Below are positions 8,212 to 20,898 of a stretch of DNA of 36,917 nt, piece by piece. The stretch covers positions 1 to 36,917 of the forward strand of contig JAOUPR010000034.1 of NCBI GenBank assembly GCA_029879725.1, given 5' to 3'. A program made the translations under genes and the position numbers. The stretch is from Gemmatimonadota bacterium (GTDB lineage Bacteria; Gemmatimonadota; Gemmatimonadetes; Longimicrobiales; Gaopeijiaceae). Below the pieces are notes generated by a model, which searched no databases, was not told the DNA's origin, and saw nothing but the letters and a program-made list of their open reading frames with translations. The stretch's first letter is position 1; the number at the start of each line of letters is the position of its first letter.

Positions 8212-9958
8212 CCGCGGCGGCCCAGCCACTTGCTGAAACGGGGCCAGGGCCACGTGTTCACCACGTCGTCGGGGCGGAGCCACCCGCGGCGGGCCTGGTC
8301 CACGCCGAAGCGCATGTTTCCGAGTCCTTCCGGAGAATGCGCGTCGGTGCTGATCACCACCTTCACTCCGAGTTCCCGGGCGCGGTGCACGTGCAGGTCA
8401 TTGAGATCCAATCTGTGGGGATTCGCGTTCAATTCCACGGCCACGTCCAGTTCGAGGGCCGCCTCCAGGACCGCCTCGACGTCCATCTCGAACGGGTTAC
8501 GCCTGTTCAAGATACGTCCGGTGGGGTGCGCCAGTATATCCACACGGGGGTGCCGGAGCGCTCGGATCACCCTTTCGGTCATGGTGGACCGGTCCATGTC
8601 CATGAGGGTGTGGACCGACACCACGACCACGTCGAGTCCCTCCAGCACGTCGTCGGGGAGGTCGAGGGATCCGTCCCGGAGGATGTCCACCTCGCAGCTC
8701 TTCAGGATCCGGATCCCGGGGACGCGCTCCTGGACCCGGTCGATTTCCTTCCACTGTTCGCGGGCCTTTTCCGGGGTGAGCCCCCGGACCATGGCCATGG
8801 CCGGGCTGTGGTCGGTGAGGGCGAAGTACTCGTAGCCCCGGTCGAGACAGGCCCGGGCCATCTCCTCCACCGACGCCTTCCCGTCACTCCACGTGGAGTG
8901 CATCTGGAGGTCGCCCCGGATGTCCTCCACCGAAACGACGCGGGGGAGGTCGTCCTTCAGGGCCAACGCCACCTCGCCCCGGTTCTCCCGCAGCTCGGGG
9001 GGCATCCAACGCATCCCCAGGGCCCGGTACACTTCCTGTTCCGTGGCGCCGGCCACCCGCTCCCCCTCCCCCCCGGAGGGGTCGCCATCCCCGGAGACGC
9101 GGAACACCCCCCACTCGTTCACCTTCAGCCCCTGTTTCACGGCGTGGGCTCGGACGGCCACGTTGTGTTCCTTGGAGCCGGTGAAGTACTGCCAGGCCGC
9201 GCCGAAGGACTCGGCGGGGACCACGCGCAGGTCGATGGAGAGCCCCGAGCGGAGGACGATGTTCCCCTTGGTCCCGCCGGCGGCCGCCACCCGCTCCGCT
9301 CCGGGGAAGGAGACGAAGTGGCTCACCACGGAGGTCCCGTCTCCCTCGCAGACCGCCAGGAGGTCCACGTCGCCGATGGTCTCCCGGCGGCGGCGGAGCG
9401 ATCCGGCCACCTCGATACGTTCCACGCCGGGGGCGGACGCCATGTGGGAGAGGACGCCGGCCACGAGCTTCTCGGCCTCGTCGATGAGGAAGCGGCCCTG
9501 CCGGCTCCGGTGATCGTCGATGGCGCGGAGGATCTTCTCCACGCTCTTCGCGCCGAAGCCGCCGAGGGACTCCACCGTTCCCGCCCGCGCGGCCCTCTCC
9601 AGGTCGTCCACCGTCTCGACGTCGAGCTCCTCGAAGAGACGGCGTGCCTTCTTGGGCCCCACGCCGTCCAGCCGCATGAGCTCCACCAGCGTCCGCGGAA
9701 TCTCCCGGGCCACCTCGTCCAGCCGGCCCAGGGATCCCGTGGAGAGGAGCTCCTCGATGTGCGCCGCCATGTCCTTGCCGATCGCCGGGAGCTCGGTCAG
9801 GTCCTCCCCGGCTTCGACCATGGAGGACAGGGAACGCGTGAGCCCTTCCACGGTCCGGGTGGCGTTGCGGTACGCCCGGATACGGAAGGGATTGGCCCCC
9901 TGGAGCTCGAGGAGGTCTCCCAACTCGTCCAGGACGCGCGCGATGTCCAGGTTCTCCA

Positions 9959-9959
<1 letters not shown>
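8208..9959 (-). CDS. polX: DNA polymerase/3'-5' exonuclease PolX (Pol-beta plus PHP domain)
   Basis: A 583-residue family-X repair polymerase. Order: an 8-kDa-like and helix-hairpin-helix region (residues 1-150, with LPAIGKDMAAHIEELL and LDGVGPKKARRLFEEL), then the Pol-beta catalytic core with GSLRRRRETIGDVDL carrying D197 and D199 and a third Asp at about 243, then a C-terminal PHP domain (about 348-583). PHP ligands include the MHSTWSDG block (H354, D359), TDHS (H384), E423, H450, H478 and TDAH (D539, H541). The usual first His of the HxH pair is Gln (GDLQMHS), as I recall from some other bacterial PolX. The enzyme fills short gaps and trims 3' ends in base-excision repair. The ATG at 9959 overlaps the ligA stop by one base; a GTG one codon upstream is possible. 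Confidence 0.95.
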
Positions 9960-13880
<3,921 letters not shown>

Positions 13881-13905
13881 CCCGGGCGGCACGACGCGAA
13901 GGACC

Positions 13906-13939
13906 GTGGGCCCCGCCGGGACGACCCGGCGGGGCCCAC
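13906..13939 (+). terminator. Perfect 15-bp hairpin after the amidohydrolase gene
   Basis: The arms 13906-13920 and 13925-13939 (GTGGGCCCCGCCGGG and its exact complement) enclose the loop ACGA. The hairpin begins 25 bases after the stop and ends 30 bases before the next start. There is no following T run, so it is either a T-less terminator of a GC-rich genome or an mRNA 3'-end stabiliser. Confidence 0.75.
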
Positions 13940-13969
13940 CCCGTATCACAGGCACGGATACCGCACACC

Positions 13970-15151
13970 ATGGACATCCACCGACTGCGCAGTGAGACAC
14001 CGGGGTGCGCCCACCGGGTACACCTCAACAACGCCGGGGCCTCCCTCGCTCCCGATCCGGTGCTGGAGCGCATCCGGGCACACCTGGATCTCGAGTCCCG
14101 CGTGGGCGGGTACGAGGCGGAAGCCGAGGCGGCTCCCGCCATCGAGGAGAGCTACCGGCACATGGCGGCGCTCCTGGGGACCGAGGCCCGCAACGTCGCC
14201 TTCACCGAGCACGCCACGGCGTCGTTCGTGCAGGCGCTCTCGGCCGTCCCGTTCGAGCCGGGGGACGTGATCCTCACCACCCGCCACGACTACGTCTCCA
14301 ACCAGATCCAGTACATCTCCCTGGGCAAGCGGATGGGCGTGGAGGTGGTGCGCGCGCCGGACGCGCCCGAGGGCGGAGTGGACGTCCAGGCCCTGGCCGA
14401 CCTGGTGCGAACGCGCAGGCCGCGGCTGGTGGCCATGACCCACATCCCCACCAATTCGGGGCTCGTCCAGGACGTGGCCGCGGTGGGCCGCGTCTGCCGC
14501 GAGCACGAGGTCCTGTTCCTGGTGGACGCCTGTCAGTCGCTGGGACAGATGCCGGTGCGCCCCGGGGAGATCGGGTGCCACTTCCTCTCCGCCACGGCCC
14601 GGAAGTTCCTGAGGGGACCGCGGGGCGCGGGAGTCCTGTGGGTGTCCGACGACGTGCTGGAGGGCGGGATGGAGCCCCTCTTTCCCGATCTGCGGAGCGC
14701 CGACTGGGTGGCGCCCGACCGCTACGTGCCCGCCGCCACCGCCCGCCGGTTCGAGACCTGGGAGTTCGCGTGGGCCCTCGTCCTGGGAACGGGAGAGGCG
14801 GCGCGCTACGCCGGGGAGGTCGGGTTGGAGGCCATCCGCACCCGGGTGTCGGGGATGGCGGCGGACCTCCGCGAACGACTGGCCGGTCTCCCGGGCGTGC
14901 GTGTGTTGGATCGGGGGCCGGAGCTGTGCGCCATCGTCACGGCGCAGGTACGGGGGTGGCGTCCGCCGGACCTCGTGATGGAACTGCGGCGCCGGGGGAT
15001 CAACACCACCGGGCAGTCCCGGGTGGATGCCGTCATCGACTACGATGCCAAGGAGTCGGACGGGGCGCTGCGGATCTCGCCCCACTACTTCAACACCGAC
15101 GACGAGATCGCGGCCGTGGTGGGCGCTCTGGCGGAGTTGACGGGGGAGTAG
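13970..15151 (+). CDS. Class V aminotransferase-fold PLP enzyme
   Basis: A 393-residue cytoplasmic PLP enzyme of the cysteine desulfurase/selenocysteine lyase-like fold. It starts MDIHRLRSETPGCAHRVHLNNAGASLAP, with the HLNNAGAS opening of this group. PLP contacts: DACQSLGQMP (D186 with the following Gln) and SATARKFLRGPRGAGVLW with the Schiff-base lysine at K212. The family includes cysteine desulfurases, isopenicillin-N epimerase-like proteins and the ergothioneine lyase EgtE. No neighbouring egt or suf genes support a narrower call. No catalytic loop Cys typical of SufS/IscS is apparent. It appears to be transcribed alone, bounded by the hairpin upstream and a 150-base gap before the sigma factor gene. 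Confidence 0.88.
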   Translation: MDIHRLRSETPGCAHRVHLNNAGASLAPDPVLERIRAHLDLESRVGGYEAEAEAAPAIEESYRHMAALLGTEARNVAFTEHATASFVQALSAVPFEPGDVILTTRHDYVSNQIQYISLGKRMGVEVVRAPDAPEGGVDVQALADLVRTRRPRLVAMTHIPTNSGLVQDVAAVGRVCREHEVLFLVDACQSLGQMPVRPGEIGCHFLSATARKFLRGPRGAGVLWVSDDVLEGGMEPLFPDLRSADWVAPDRYVPAATARRFETWEFAWALVLGTGEAARYAGEVGLEAIRTRVSGMAADLRERLAGLPGVRVLDRGPELCAIVTAQVRGWRPPDLVMELRRRGINTTGQSRVDAVIDYDAKESDGALRISPHYFNTDDEIAAVVGALAELTGE

Positions 15152-15301
15152 TCCCCGCCGCGATCTCCGTTCCCGCGGGCCGGGAGCCGTCTCCGGGGAA
15201 TGAAGGAATCGTGGGTGCCCGCCGTACAGGAGCACATAGCGTGGTGTTTCGGGCGGTGGCACGCCATTATCGGTGGAGCAGCGCCCGGATTCCACACGAC
15301 C

Positions 15302-15901
15302 ATGGGAGCCTCATTGCAGCCGGAGCTGGAGAGGGAGTTGGTGCGTAAGTGCAAGAGCGGTGACGCACGCTTCTACGAACCGTTGGTCCGGGCCTACGAG
15401 CCCGCGGGGCTGCGGCTCGCGGTGGGGATGTTGGGGAACGTGGACGATGCCCACGACGCCCTACAGGAGGCCTTCGTGAAGACGTGGGAGTCCCTGCACC
15501 GGTTCGACCTGAGGCGGCCCTTCGGGCCATGGTTCTTCCAGATCCTGCGCAACCACTGCCGTGACGTGCTCCGCAGCCGCAAGGCCCGTTTCAAGGTGGA
15601 GGCCCTGGACGAACGTCTGGAGGCCCGTCCCGCGGGGGTCGAGTTCAGCCCCGAGCGGGCGCGCCAGCGGTCGGCCGCCAAGGAGGTCCTGTGGAAGGCA
15701 TTGGAGCACATCGGCGAGGATCACCGGGAGGTTCTGGTGCTGAAGGAGTTGCAGGGATTCCGGTACGGGGAGATCGCACGCATCCTGGACGTTCCCGACG
15801 GGACCGTGGCCAGCCGCCTCTTCCACGCGCGTCGTGCGCTCCGCGAAGCCCTGGAGGAGATGGGCGTGGACTACGACGGGGAGGGACCCGGCCGTGACTG
15901 A
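15302..15901 (+). CDS. ECF-type RNA polymerase sigma factor
   Basis: A 199-residue sigma-70 family protein of the extracytoplasmic-function type. Region 2 spans about 12-95, with LGNVDDAHDALQEAFVKTWESLHRFD (core binding) and RPFGPWFFQILRNHCRDVLRSR (-10 recognition). Region 4 spans about 125-185, with LKELQGFRYGEIARILDVPDGTVASRLFHARRALRE (helix-turn-helix for -35). Regions 1 and 3 are absent, as usual. The ATG at 15302 is preferred because the family N-terminus begins there, although the frame is open to 15200 and no clear ribosome site precedes it. The next gene overlaps it by 8 bases and encodes a membrane protein with the profile of its anti-sigma factor, so it probably answers an envelope signal. 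Confidence 0.93.
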   Translation: MGASLQPELERELVRKCKSGDARFYEPLVRAYEPAGLRLAVGMLGNVDDAHDALQEAFVKTWESLHRFDLRRPFGPWFFQILRNHCRDVLRSRKARFKVEALDERLEARPAGVEFSPERARQRSAAKEVLWKALEHIGEDHREVLVLKELQGFRYGEIARILDVPDGTVASRLFHARRALREALEEMGVDYDGEGPGRD

Positions 15902-16319
15902 ACCGATCTCCCACGAGGATCTCATGAGGTTCCTCGACGGTGAATTCCCTCCCGACGAACACGTCCGGATGGAGGCGCGCATCGCCGCGTCCACGGAGTT
16001 GCAGCGGGAGTTGGCCATCTTCCGGGCCATGAAGAGCGATTTCCGGGAGCTCTCCTTCCACCCGGGCACCCTCCAACGCTCGGTGTGGGACCGGGTCAAC
16101 ACTGCGGTCACCCGCCCCATCGGATGGCTTCTCGTGGTCCTGGGGACGCTGGCGTGGTCCGCCTACGGCGTGTACGTGTTCACCCTCTCGCCGGTGGACC
16201 CCTGGGAGAAGATGGCCACCGGCGCCATCGTCATCGGCATCCTCGTGCTTCTGGCCAGCGTGATCTGGGAGCGCTACCGTGAGTGGCTCACCGATCCGTA
16301 CAGGGACGTCTATCGATGA
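15894..16319 (+). CDS. Putative membrane anti-sigma factor
   Basis: A 141-residue protein from GTG 15894, overlapping the sigma gene. The N-terminal TEPISHEDLMRFLDGEFPPDEHVRMEARI resembles the opening of zinc-finger anti-sigma domains (HxxLxxFLDGEL), but there are no cysteines for the usual HxxxCxxC zinc site. Two hydrophobic segments follow at about 76-98 and 107-125, leaving the N-terminal domain on the cytoplasmic side, where it could hold the sigma factor. The family is not firmly recognisable from sequence alone; the role rests on gene order, the overlap and the HEDLxxFLDGE opening. The stop overlaps the next gene by ATGA. Confidence 0.7.
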   Translation: MTEPISHEDLMRFLDGEFPPDEHVRMEARIAASTELQRELAIFRAMKSDFRELSFHPGTLQRSVWDRVNTAVTRPIGWLLVVLGTLAWSAYGVYVFTLSPVDPWEKMATGAIVIGILVLLASVIWERYREWLTDPYRDVYR

Positions 16320-16642
16320 TCGTAGTCACCACACCGGATGTCATGGGGATGCGCGTGACCGGCACCCTCGGGCTCGTTCGGGGGAACACCATTCGCGCCC
16401 GGCACCTGGGTCGCGACGTCCTCGCCGTTCTCCGCAACCTGGCGGGCGGCGAAGTGAAGGAGTATACCAAGATGCTCGCGGAGGCCCGGGAGCAGGCCAT
16501 CGACCGCATGGTGGAGGAGGCGGAGGCGCTGGATGCCGATGCCGTGGTGAGCGTGCGCTTCCAGACCTCCATGATCATGCAGGGCGCGGCCGAGATGCTC
16601 TGCTACGGAACCGCCGTCCGGCTGGAGCCGTCCAGCGAGTGA
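16316..16642 (+). CDS. YbjQ/UPF0145 family protein
   Basis: A 108-residue cytoplasmic protein, MIVVTTPDVMGMRVTGTLGLVRGNTIRARHLGRDVLA. The family shows VxGNTVRARNxGxDxxAxLRNLxGGExxEYTxMLxxAREQAxxRMxxEAxxxGADAVVxVRFxTS, and this protein follows it almost throughout (LAGGEVKEYTKMLAEAREQAIDRM, ALDADAVVSVRFQTS). YbjQ proteins are small pentamer-forming proteins of unproven function, sometimes called heavy-metal-binding by structural analogy. The ATG at 16316 overlaps the anti-sigma stop (ATGA), so a slightly longer upstream start is unlikely. Membership in the sigma/anti-sigma operon suggests a stress or envelope role, which is inference. Confidence 0.9.
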   Translation: MIVVTTPDVMGMRVTGTLGLVRGNTIRARHLGRDVLAVLRNLAGGEVKEYTKMLAEAREQAIDRMVEEAEALDADAVVSVRFQTSMIMQGAAEMLCYGTAVRLEPSSE

Positions 16643-16734
16643 CGCCCCCCCAGGTACAGTCGTGTGCAGTCGGGACGAACAGGGACCTCCCGTACGTCTG
16701 ATGATCCGGAGGGGGGCCAGCGAGGAGTGTTGCG

Positions 16735-18216
16735 GTGATCCGTAGAGTCGTTTTCGGTGCCCTCGTGGTCACTCAGTCGGCGTGCGCCACGCTGGGTGGG
16801 GGCGGAGTGGATGGTGGGAGTATCCGGAAGACGGTGGATACCCCGCCCTTCGATCAGGTCCACTGGGGGATCCTCGCCGTGGACGCGCGCTCGGGACGGG
16901 TGCTCTTCGAGCGGAACGCCAATCGGAAGTTCGTGCCCGCGTCCAACCAGAAGGTTCTGGTCACCGCGACGGCGCTCTCCCTGCTCGGCCCGGAATACCG
17001 GTATCGCACCGACGTGTGGCGCACCGGGAGGCTGGACCGGGAGACGGGCACCGTGGAGGGCGACCTGGTGCTCTCCGGGAGCGGGGATCCCACCCTCATC
17101 GACTCCGCCGACGATTCCATCGGGATTTCCATGGGCACCCTCGCGGAGAGGCTTTGGAGCCTCGGGGTGCGAAGGGTCACGGGATCCGTGGTCGTGGACG
17201 CCACCGCGTGGGATTCCACCACCGTGGCCGACACCTGGGAGGTCGCCGATCTCCCGTGGACGTACGCCGCCACCGGCGGAGCCTTCGCCGTGGACCGGGG
17301 CGAGCTCCGTCTGGTGGTGACCGGCGGCGAAACGCCGGGAGACACCGCGACGTTCACGTGGAGCCCCGTGGGCACGGTGGACTACGTGTCGGGGGTGCTC
17401 CTCACGGGCCCGGCGGACAGCACCGCCCGCGTGAGGGCGTCGTACCTTCCCGAGTCCAGGCGGCTCTCCTTCACGGGATCCGTGCCGGCGGGGACGGTGG
17501 ACACCCTCGGCTTCGCCGTGCGGGATCCCGTGCGTCAGGCCGCGGCGGTGGTGGTGCGTCGCCTGGAGGAACGGGGGATCCAGGTCGAGGGTGGATGGCG
17601 CGTGGAGTGGGAGAAGGGCCAGCCCGTGGGCGAATCGTGCCGGGTGGGCGCGCTGGCCCTGTGCCCGGGCGCCGGCGTGCTGGCGGTGCTGGAGTCCCCT
17701 CCGCTCTCGGCCATCGTGGCGGGGATCCTCAAGCCGAGCCAGAACTGGATGACCGAGCAACTCATCCATACCCTGGGGTGGGAGTTGGGCGACGGCGGGA
17801 GTTGGGGTGAGGGGATCGCCGTGATCCGGGAGTTCCTCCTCCGCGAGGTCGGTGTCGATTCCCTCGACATCCTCTCCAGGGACGGATCCGGGCTCTCGGC
17901 GTACAACCTGGTCACGCCCCGGGCCATGGTTCGCATCCTGCGGTATATGGATGCCGGACCCCACGGCGAGGTCTACCGCTCCGCTCTGGCGGAGCCCGGC
18001 AGGGACGGGTCGACACTGAGGCGTCGCCTGACCGGGCTGGAGGGGAGCGTGTTCGCCAAGACGGGCACGATTTCCAACGTGAATTCACTTTCCGGGTATC
18101 TCGTCCGGCCCGACCGGCGGGAGATCATCTTCAGCATACTGACCAATGGATCGGGCCTCCCCGCCTCCGAGGTGCGGGTGGCCATCGATCAGGTCGTGGA
18201 GGCATTGGCGCGATGA
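16735..18216 (+). CDS. dacB: D-alanyl-D-alanine carboxypeptidase/endopeptidase, PBP4 type (peptidase S13)
   Basis: A 493-residue penicillin-binding protein that trims or cleaves peptidoglycan cross-links in the periplasm. All class C motifs are present: PASNQK (nucleophile S70, K73), the SRDGSGLSAYNLVTP block carrying the SxN motif (about residues 384-391), and AKTGTI (KTG at 442-444). The large insert between the first two motifs is typical of PBP4. The start is GTG 16735 with GAGGAG 7 bases upstream. The N-terminus MIRRVVFGALVVTQSACATLG is a signal peptide and may end in a lipoprotein cysteine (C17), though Gln at -3 is atypical. The 92-base gap from the YbjQ gene could hold its own promoter. 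The stop overlaps the M28 gene by ATGA. Confidence 0.94.
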   Translation: MIRRVVFGALVVTQSACATLGGGGVDGGSIRKTVDTPPFDQVHWGILAVDARSGRVLFERNANRKFVPASNQKVLVTATALSLLGPEYRYRTDVWRTGRLDRETGTVEGDLVLSGSGDPTLIDSADDSIGISMGTLAERLWSLGVRRVTGSVVVDATAWDSTTVADTWEVADLPWTYAATGGAFAVDRGELRLVVTGGETPGDTATFTWSPVGTVDYVSGVLLTGPADSTARVRASYLPESRRLSFTGSVPAGTVDTLGFAVRDPVRQAAAVVVRRLEERGIQVEGGWRVEWEKGQPVGESCRVGALALCPGAGVLAVLESPPLSAIVAGILKPSQNWMTEQLIHTLGWELGDGGSWGEGIAVIREFLLREVGVDSLDILSRDGSGLSAYNLVTPRAMVRILRYMDAGPHGEVYRSALAEPGRDGSTLRRRLTGLEGSVFAKTGTISNVNSLSGYLVRPDRREIIFSILTNGSGLPASEVRVAIDQVVEALAR

Positions 18217-20897
18217 GCAAGTTCGACCTGCCCGAACTCCCTTCGGACGAGGAACTGGGAATCACCTCCAAGGACCGGGACGAGGGGAGTTCTTCCTACG
18301 CGGACCTCCTCTCCCTCCTCAGCGACGAATACGGAACGGGAAAGAAGGCCGGGGAGAGCGGGGGCGGCCCCAAGGGTGGCGCACCGACCCCCAGGCCCCG
18401 GCGGTCCGGACCGGCTGTTCCCCCGCCCGGGGGCTCGTGGCGTGGTCCCGTGACCCTCCTCCTCCTGGCGTTCATGGGGTGGGGATTCAGCACCCGCAGG
18501 TCGATCCCCTCTCCCCAGCCGGTGAACGCGCCCGACTCGGTCTTCTCTTCGGGACGGGCCATGGCCGATCTCGTCGAGATCGCCCGTCGCCCCCACGCTC
18601 CGGGCTCGCCCGAGCACGCCCGGGTGCGCGAATCCCTGCTGGACGACCTCCGCGAGCTGGGTGTCGACCCCACGGTGCAGACCACCACCTCGACCATCCG
18701 GAGGGGTGGGTGGGTCCGGAGCGCCACGGTGCGCAACATCGTGGCGCGGATCCCCGGCGAAGCGTCCACCGGCGCCGTGCTGGTCACGGCGCACTACGAC
18801 TCCCGGGAGCTGTCCCGGGGCGCCGGTGACGACGGCGTCGGCGTGGTCTCCATACTCGAGGCGCTGCGCACGGTACGGACGGGGCCGCCGCTGAAGAACG
18901 ACGTCATCGTCCTCATCACCGATGCCGAGGAGCTGGGCCTCCTGGGTGCGAGGGCCTTCGTGGCGGAGCACCCCGCCATGGCCGACGTGCGCGTGGCCCT
19001 CTCGGTGGAGATGCGCGGCGGAGGTGGACCGTCCGTGATGTTCGAGACCGGGGAGGACAACGGGTGGATCGTGGGGGCGTTGAAGGCCGCGGATCCGCTC
19101 CCCCAGGCCAACTCCATCATGTTCGACGTCTACGAGCGCATGCCCAACGACACCGACTTCACCCCGTTCAGGGAAGCCGGCGTGCAGGGGTTGAACTTCG
19201 CGGGGGTGGACCGGGCCTCGGTGTATCACCAGGCCTACGACATTCCGGAGAACGTGTCCGAGGGAACGCTTCAACATCACGGGATGCACCTGGTGGGGAT
19301 GCTCCGCTATCTGGGACAGGCGGATCTGACCCAGGTCGACGGCCCCAACAGCGTGTACTTCACGGTTCCGGTGCTGGGCCTGGTCGTCTATCCCGGCAGT
19401 TGGGTCCTCGCCGTTTCGGGGGTCGTCCTCGTGCTCGCGGGGCTCATCGGCTGGTTGGCGCTGCGCGGCGGGATGCGCCCGGCGGGCATCCTGGCGGGGA
19501 TCGTCACGACGTTGGTTTCGGGCGGGGCGGCGTGGGCCATGGGCCGATACCTGGTACGGTGGCTCGCGGGTTTCCATGCCGAGGTGGGGGCACTGCATGC
19601 GGGGATGTTCCACCACGAGGGGACCTACGTGATCGCTCTGATCGCCATGGTCCTGACGGTGACGGTCGTCCTGTTCACCCTGGCGCGCAGGTGGTTCGCG
19701 CCCGGGGCCCTCGCCTTCGGCGCCGCCGTGCTCGTGTCCCTGACCGCCCTGGTTCTCGGGTTCGTGCTCCCCATGGGGGCCATGAACGTGCAGTGGCCGG
19801 CGATCTTCCTTCTCGGGGGCACGGCGCTCTCGCTGGGCGTGGCGCCCAACCGGCGGCCGGGCACCGGCGTATGGTTGGCGCTCATGCTCCTCCTGTCGGG
19901 GGCCATGGCCTTCATGGTGCCCCTGGTGGAGACGTTCTGGCTCTCCATGGGCCTCGGGATGGCACCCTGGCTGGGTGTGCTGGTCGTCTTCGCCACGCTC
20001 TTCCTGATTCCGGCGCTGGACAGCCTGGGAGAACCCAACGGCTGGTGGCTTCCCGCCGTGGGCGTGGTGGTGGCCGGGATCGCGATCGTACTCGGGATCA
20101 ACCGGGCGGAGGCGGGGCCCTCCAACCCCGCCCCTTCCACCCTCATCTACACCCTCGACCGAGGGGAGGCCCAGGCTTTCTGGGCCACCCAGGCCGACCA
20201 GGAAGGCCGCCTCGACAAGGAGGCGTTCGACTGGGCCCAGGACCAGACCGGGACGGTCTTCGAGGTCGCCCGTTCGCTGGACGCCTTCCTCTCCCGCCCC
20301 GCTCCCGACTACGTGGTGAGCGCCGCGGACGTGCTCCCCGTGCGGGCTCCGGTGGTGGCGCTGGCGTCCGACTCGGTGACGGAGGGAGGGCGCATGGTGG
20401 ATCTGGCGTTCCGCTCCGCCGCGGGCGCGGAGATGTTCATGGTCCGGTTCCCCGGGGAGAACCCTCCCGAGCTGGTGGCCGTGAACGGACGTCCCCTTCC
20501 CCCGGTCGCGGACGCGGGGAACGGCGGTGACGGCGACATGACGCTGGAGTACTGGGGAACGCCCGACAGCGTGGCCACGTTGACGATGAAGGTGGGCGCG
20601 GGGTCCGAGGTGGTCACCGTCGACCTCGTGGAGCACATCCTGCGACCGTCGGAGGTCGTGGGACCCGACGTGTTCCGGCGCCCGGCGTCCCTGGCGCCCG
20701 ACATCCGCCGCCTCAGCGACCGCGTGATGGTCCGCACGCCGGTTCAGGTGGACCTGCGGACCGGAGCGGTGACGCTGAGGGGCGTGGAGGAGCCCTCGGA
20801 AGGAGCGGTAGGAGAGGAGACGGAGGCGTCTCCGGGCGCGGTGCCGGACACGAGCGCGGCCGCTCCCGACACGGCGGCCGCCCCGGCGGGGCGCTGA
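18213..20897 (+). CDS. Membrane M28 metallopeptidase with multi-helix C-terminal half (ERMP1/Fxna-like layout)
   Basis: An 894-residue protein. Residues 1-75 are hydrophilic and acidic, then Pro/Gly-rich, probably a cytoplasmic tail. One helix (about 78-92) precedes an M28 aminopeptidase domain (about 105-365). Zinc and catalytic residues are visible: LVTAHYDS (H194), GAGDDGVG (D206), TDAEELGLLGAR (E239/E240), SVEMRG (E266) and VYHQ (H339). About nine membrane helices follow (about 375-635), then a periplasmic beta-rich tail ending in a low-complexity Ala/Pro/Thr stretch. This order resembles eukaryotic endoplasmic reticulum metallopeptidase 1 and its bacterial relatives. It probably releases amino acids from peptides outside the membrane. 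It starts inside the dacB stop codon. Confidence 0.9.
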   Translation: MSKFDLPELPSDEELGITSKDRDEGSSSYADLLSLLSDEYGTGKKAGESGGGPKGGAPTPRPRRSGPAVPPPGGSWRGPVTLLLLAFMGWGFSTRRSIPSPQPVNAPDSVFSSGRAMADLVEIARRPHAPGSPEHARVRESLLDDLRELGVDPTVQTTTSTIRRGGWVRSATVRNIVARIPGEASTGAVLVTAHYDSRELSRGAGDDGVGVVSILEALRTVRTGPPLKNDVIVLITDAEELGLLGARAFVAEHPAMADVRVALSVEMRGGGGPSVMFETGEDNGWIVGALKAADPLPQANSIMFDVYERMPNDTDFTPFREAGVQGLNFAGVDRASVYHQAYDIPENVSEGTLQHHGMHLVGMLRYLGQADLTQVDGPNSVYFTVPVLGLVVYPGSWVLAVSGVVLVLAGLIGWLALRGGMRPAGILAGIVTTLVSGGAAWAMGRYLVRWLAGFHAEVGALHAGMFHHEGTYVIALIAMVLTVTVVLFTLARRWFAPGALAFGAAVLVSLTALVLGFVLPMGAMNVQWPAIFLLGGTALSLGVAPNRRPGTGVWLALMLLLSGAMAFMVPLVETFWLSMGLGMAPWLGVLVVFATLFLIPALDSLGEPNGWWLPAVGVVVAGIAIVLGINRAEAGPSNPAPSTLIYTLDRGEAQAFWATQADQEGRLDKEAFDWAQDQTGTVFEVARSLDAFLSRPAPDYVVSAADVLPVRAPVVALASDSVTEGGRMVDLAFRSAAGAEMFMVRFPGENPPELVAVNGRPLPPVADAGNGGDGDMTLEYWGTPDSVATLTMKVGAGSEVVTVDLVEHILRPSEVVGPDVFRRPASLAPDIRRLSDRVMVRTPVQVDLRTGAVTLRGVEEPSEGAVGEETEASPGAVPDTSAAAPDTAAAPAGR

Positions 20898-20898
20898 C

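Noticed and set aside
8888-8911. Loss of PolX exonuclease through Gln for the first PHP His
   Set aside because: All other PHP ligands are present, and I recall Gln at this place in some other bacterial PolX proteins, so inactivation is not supported.
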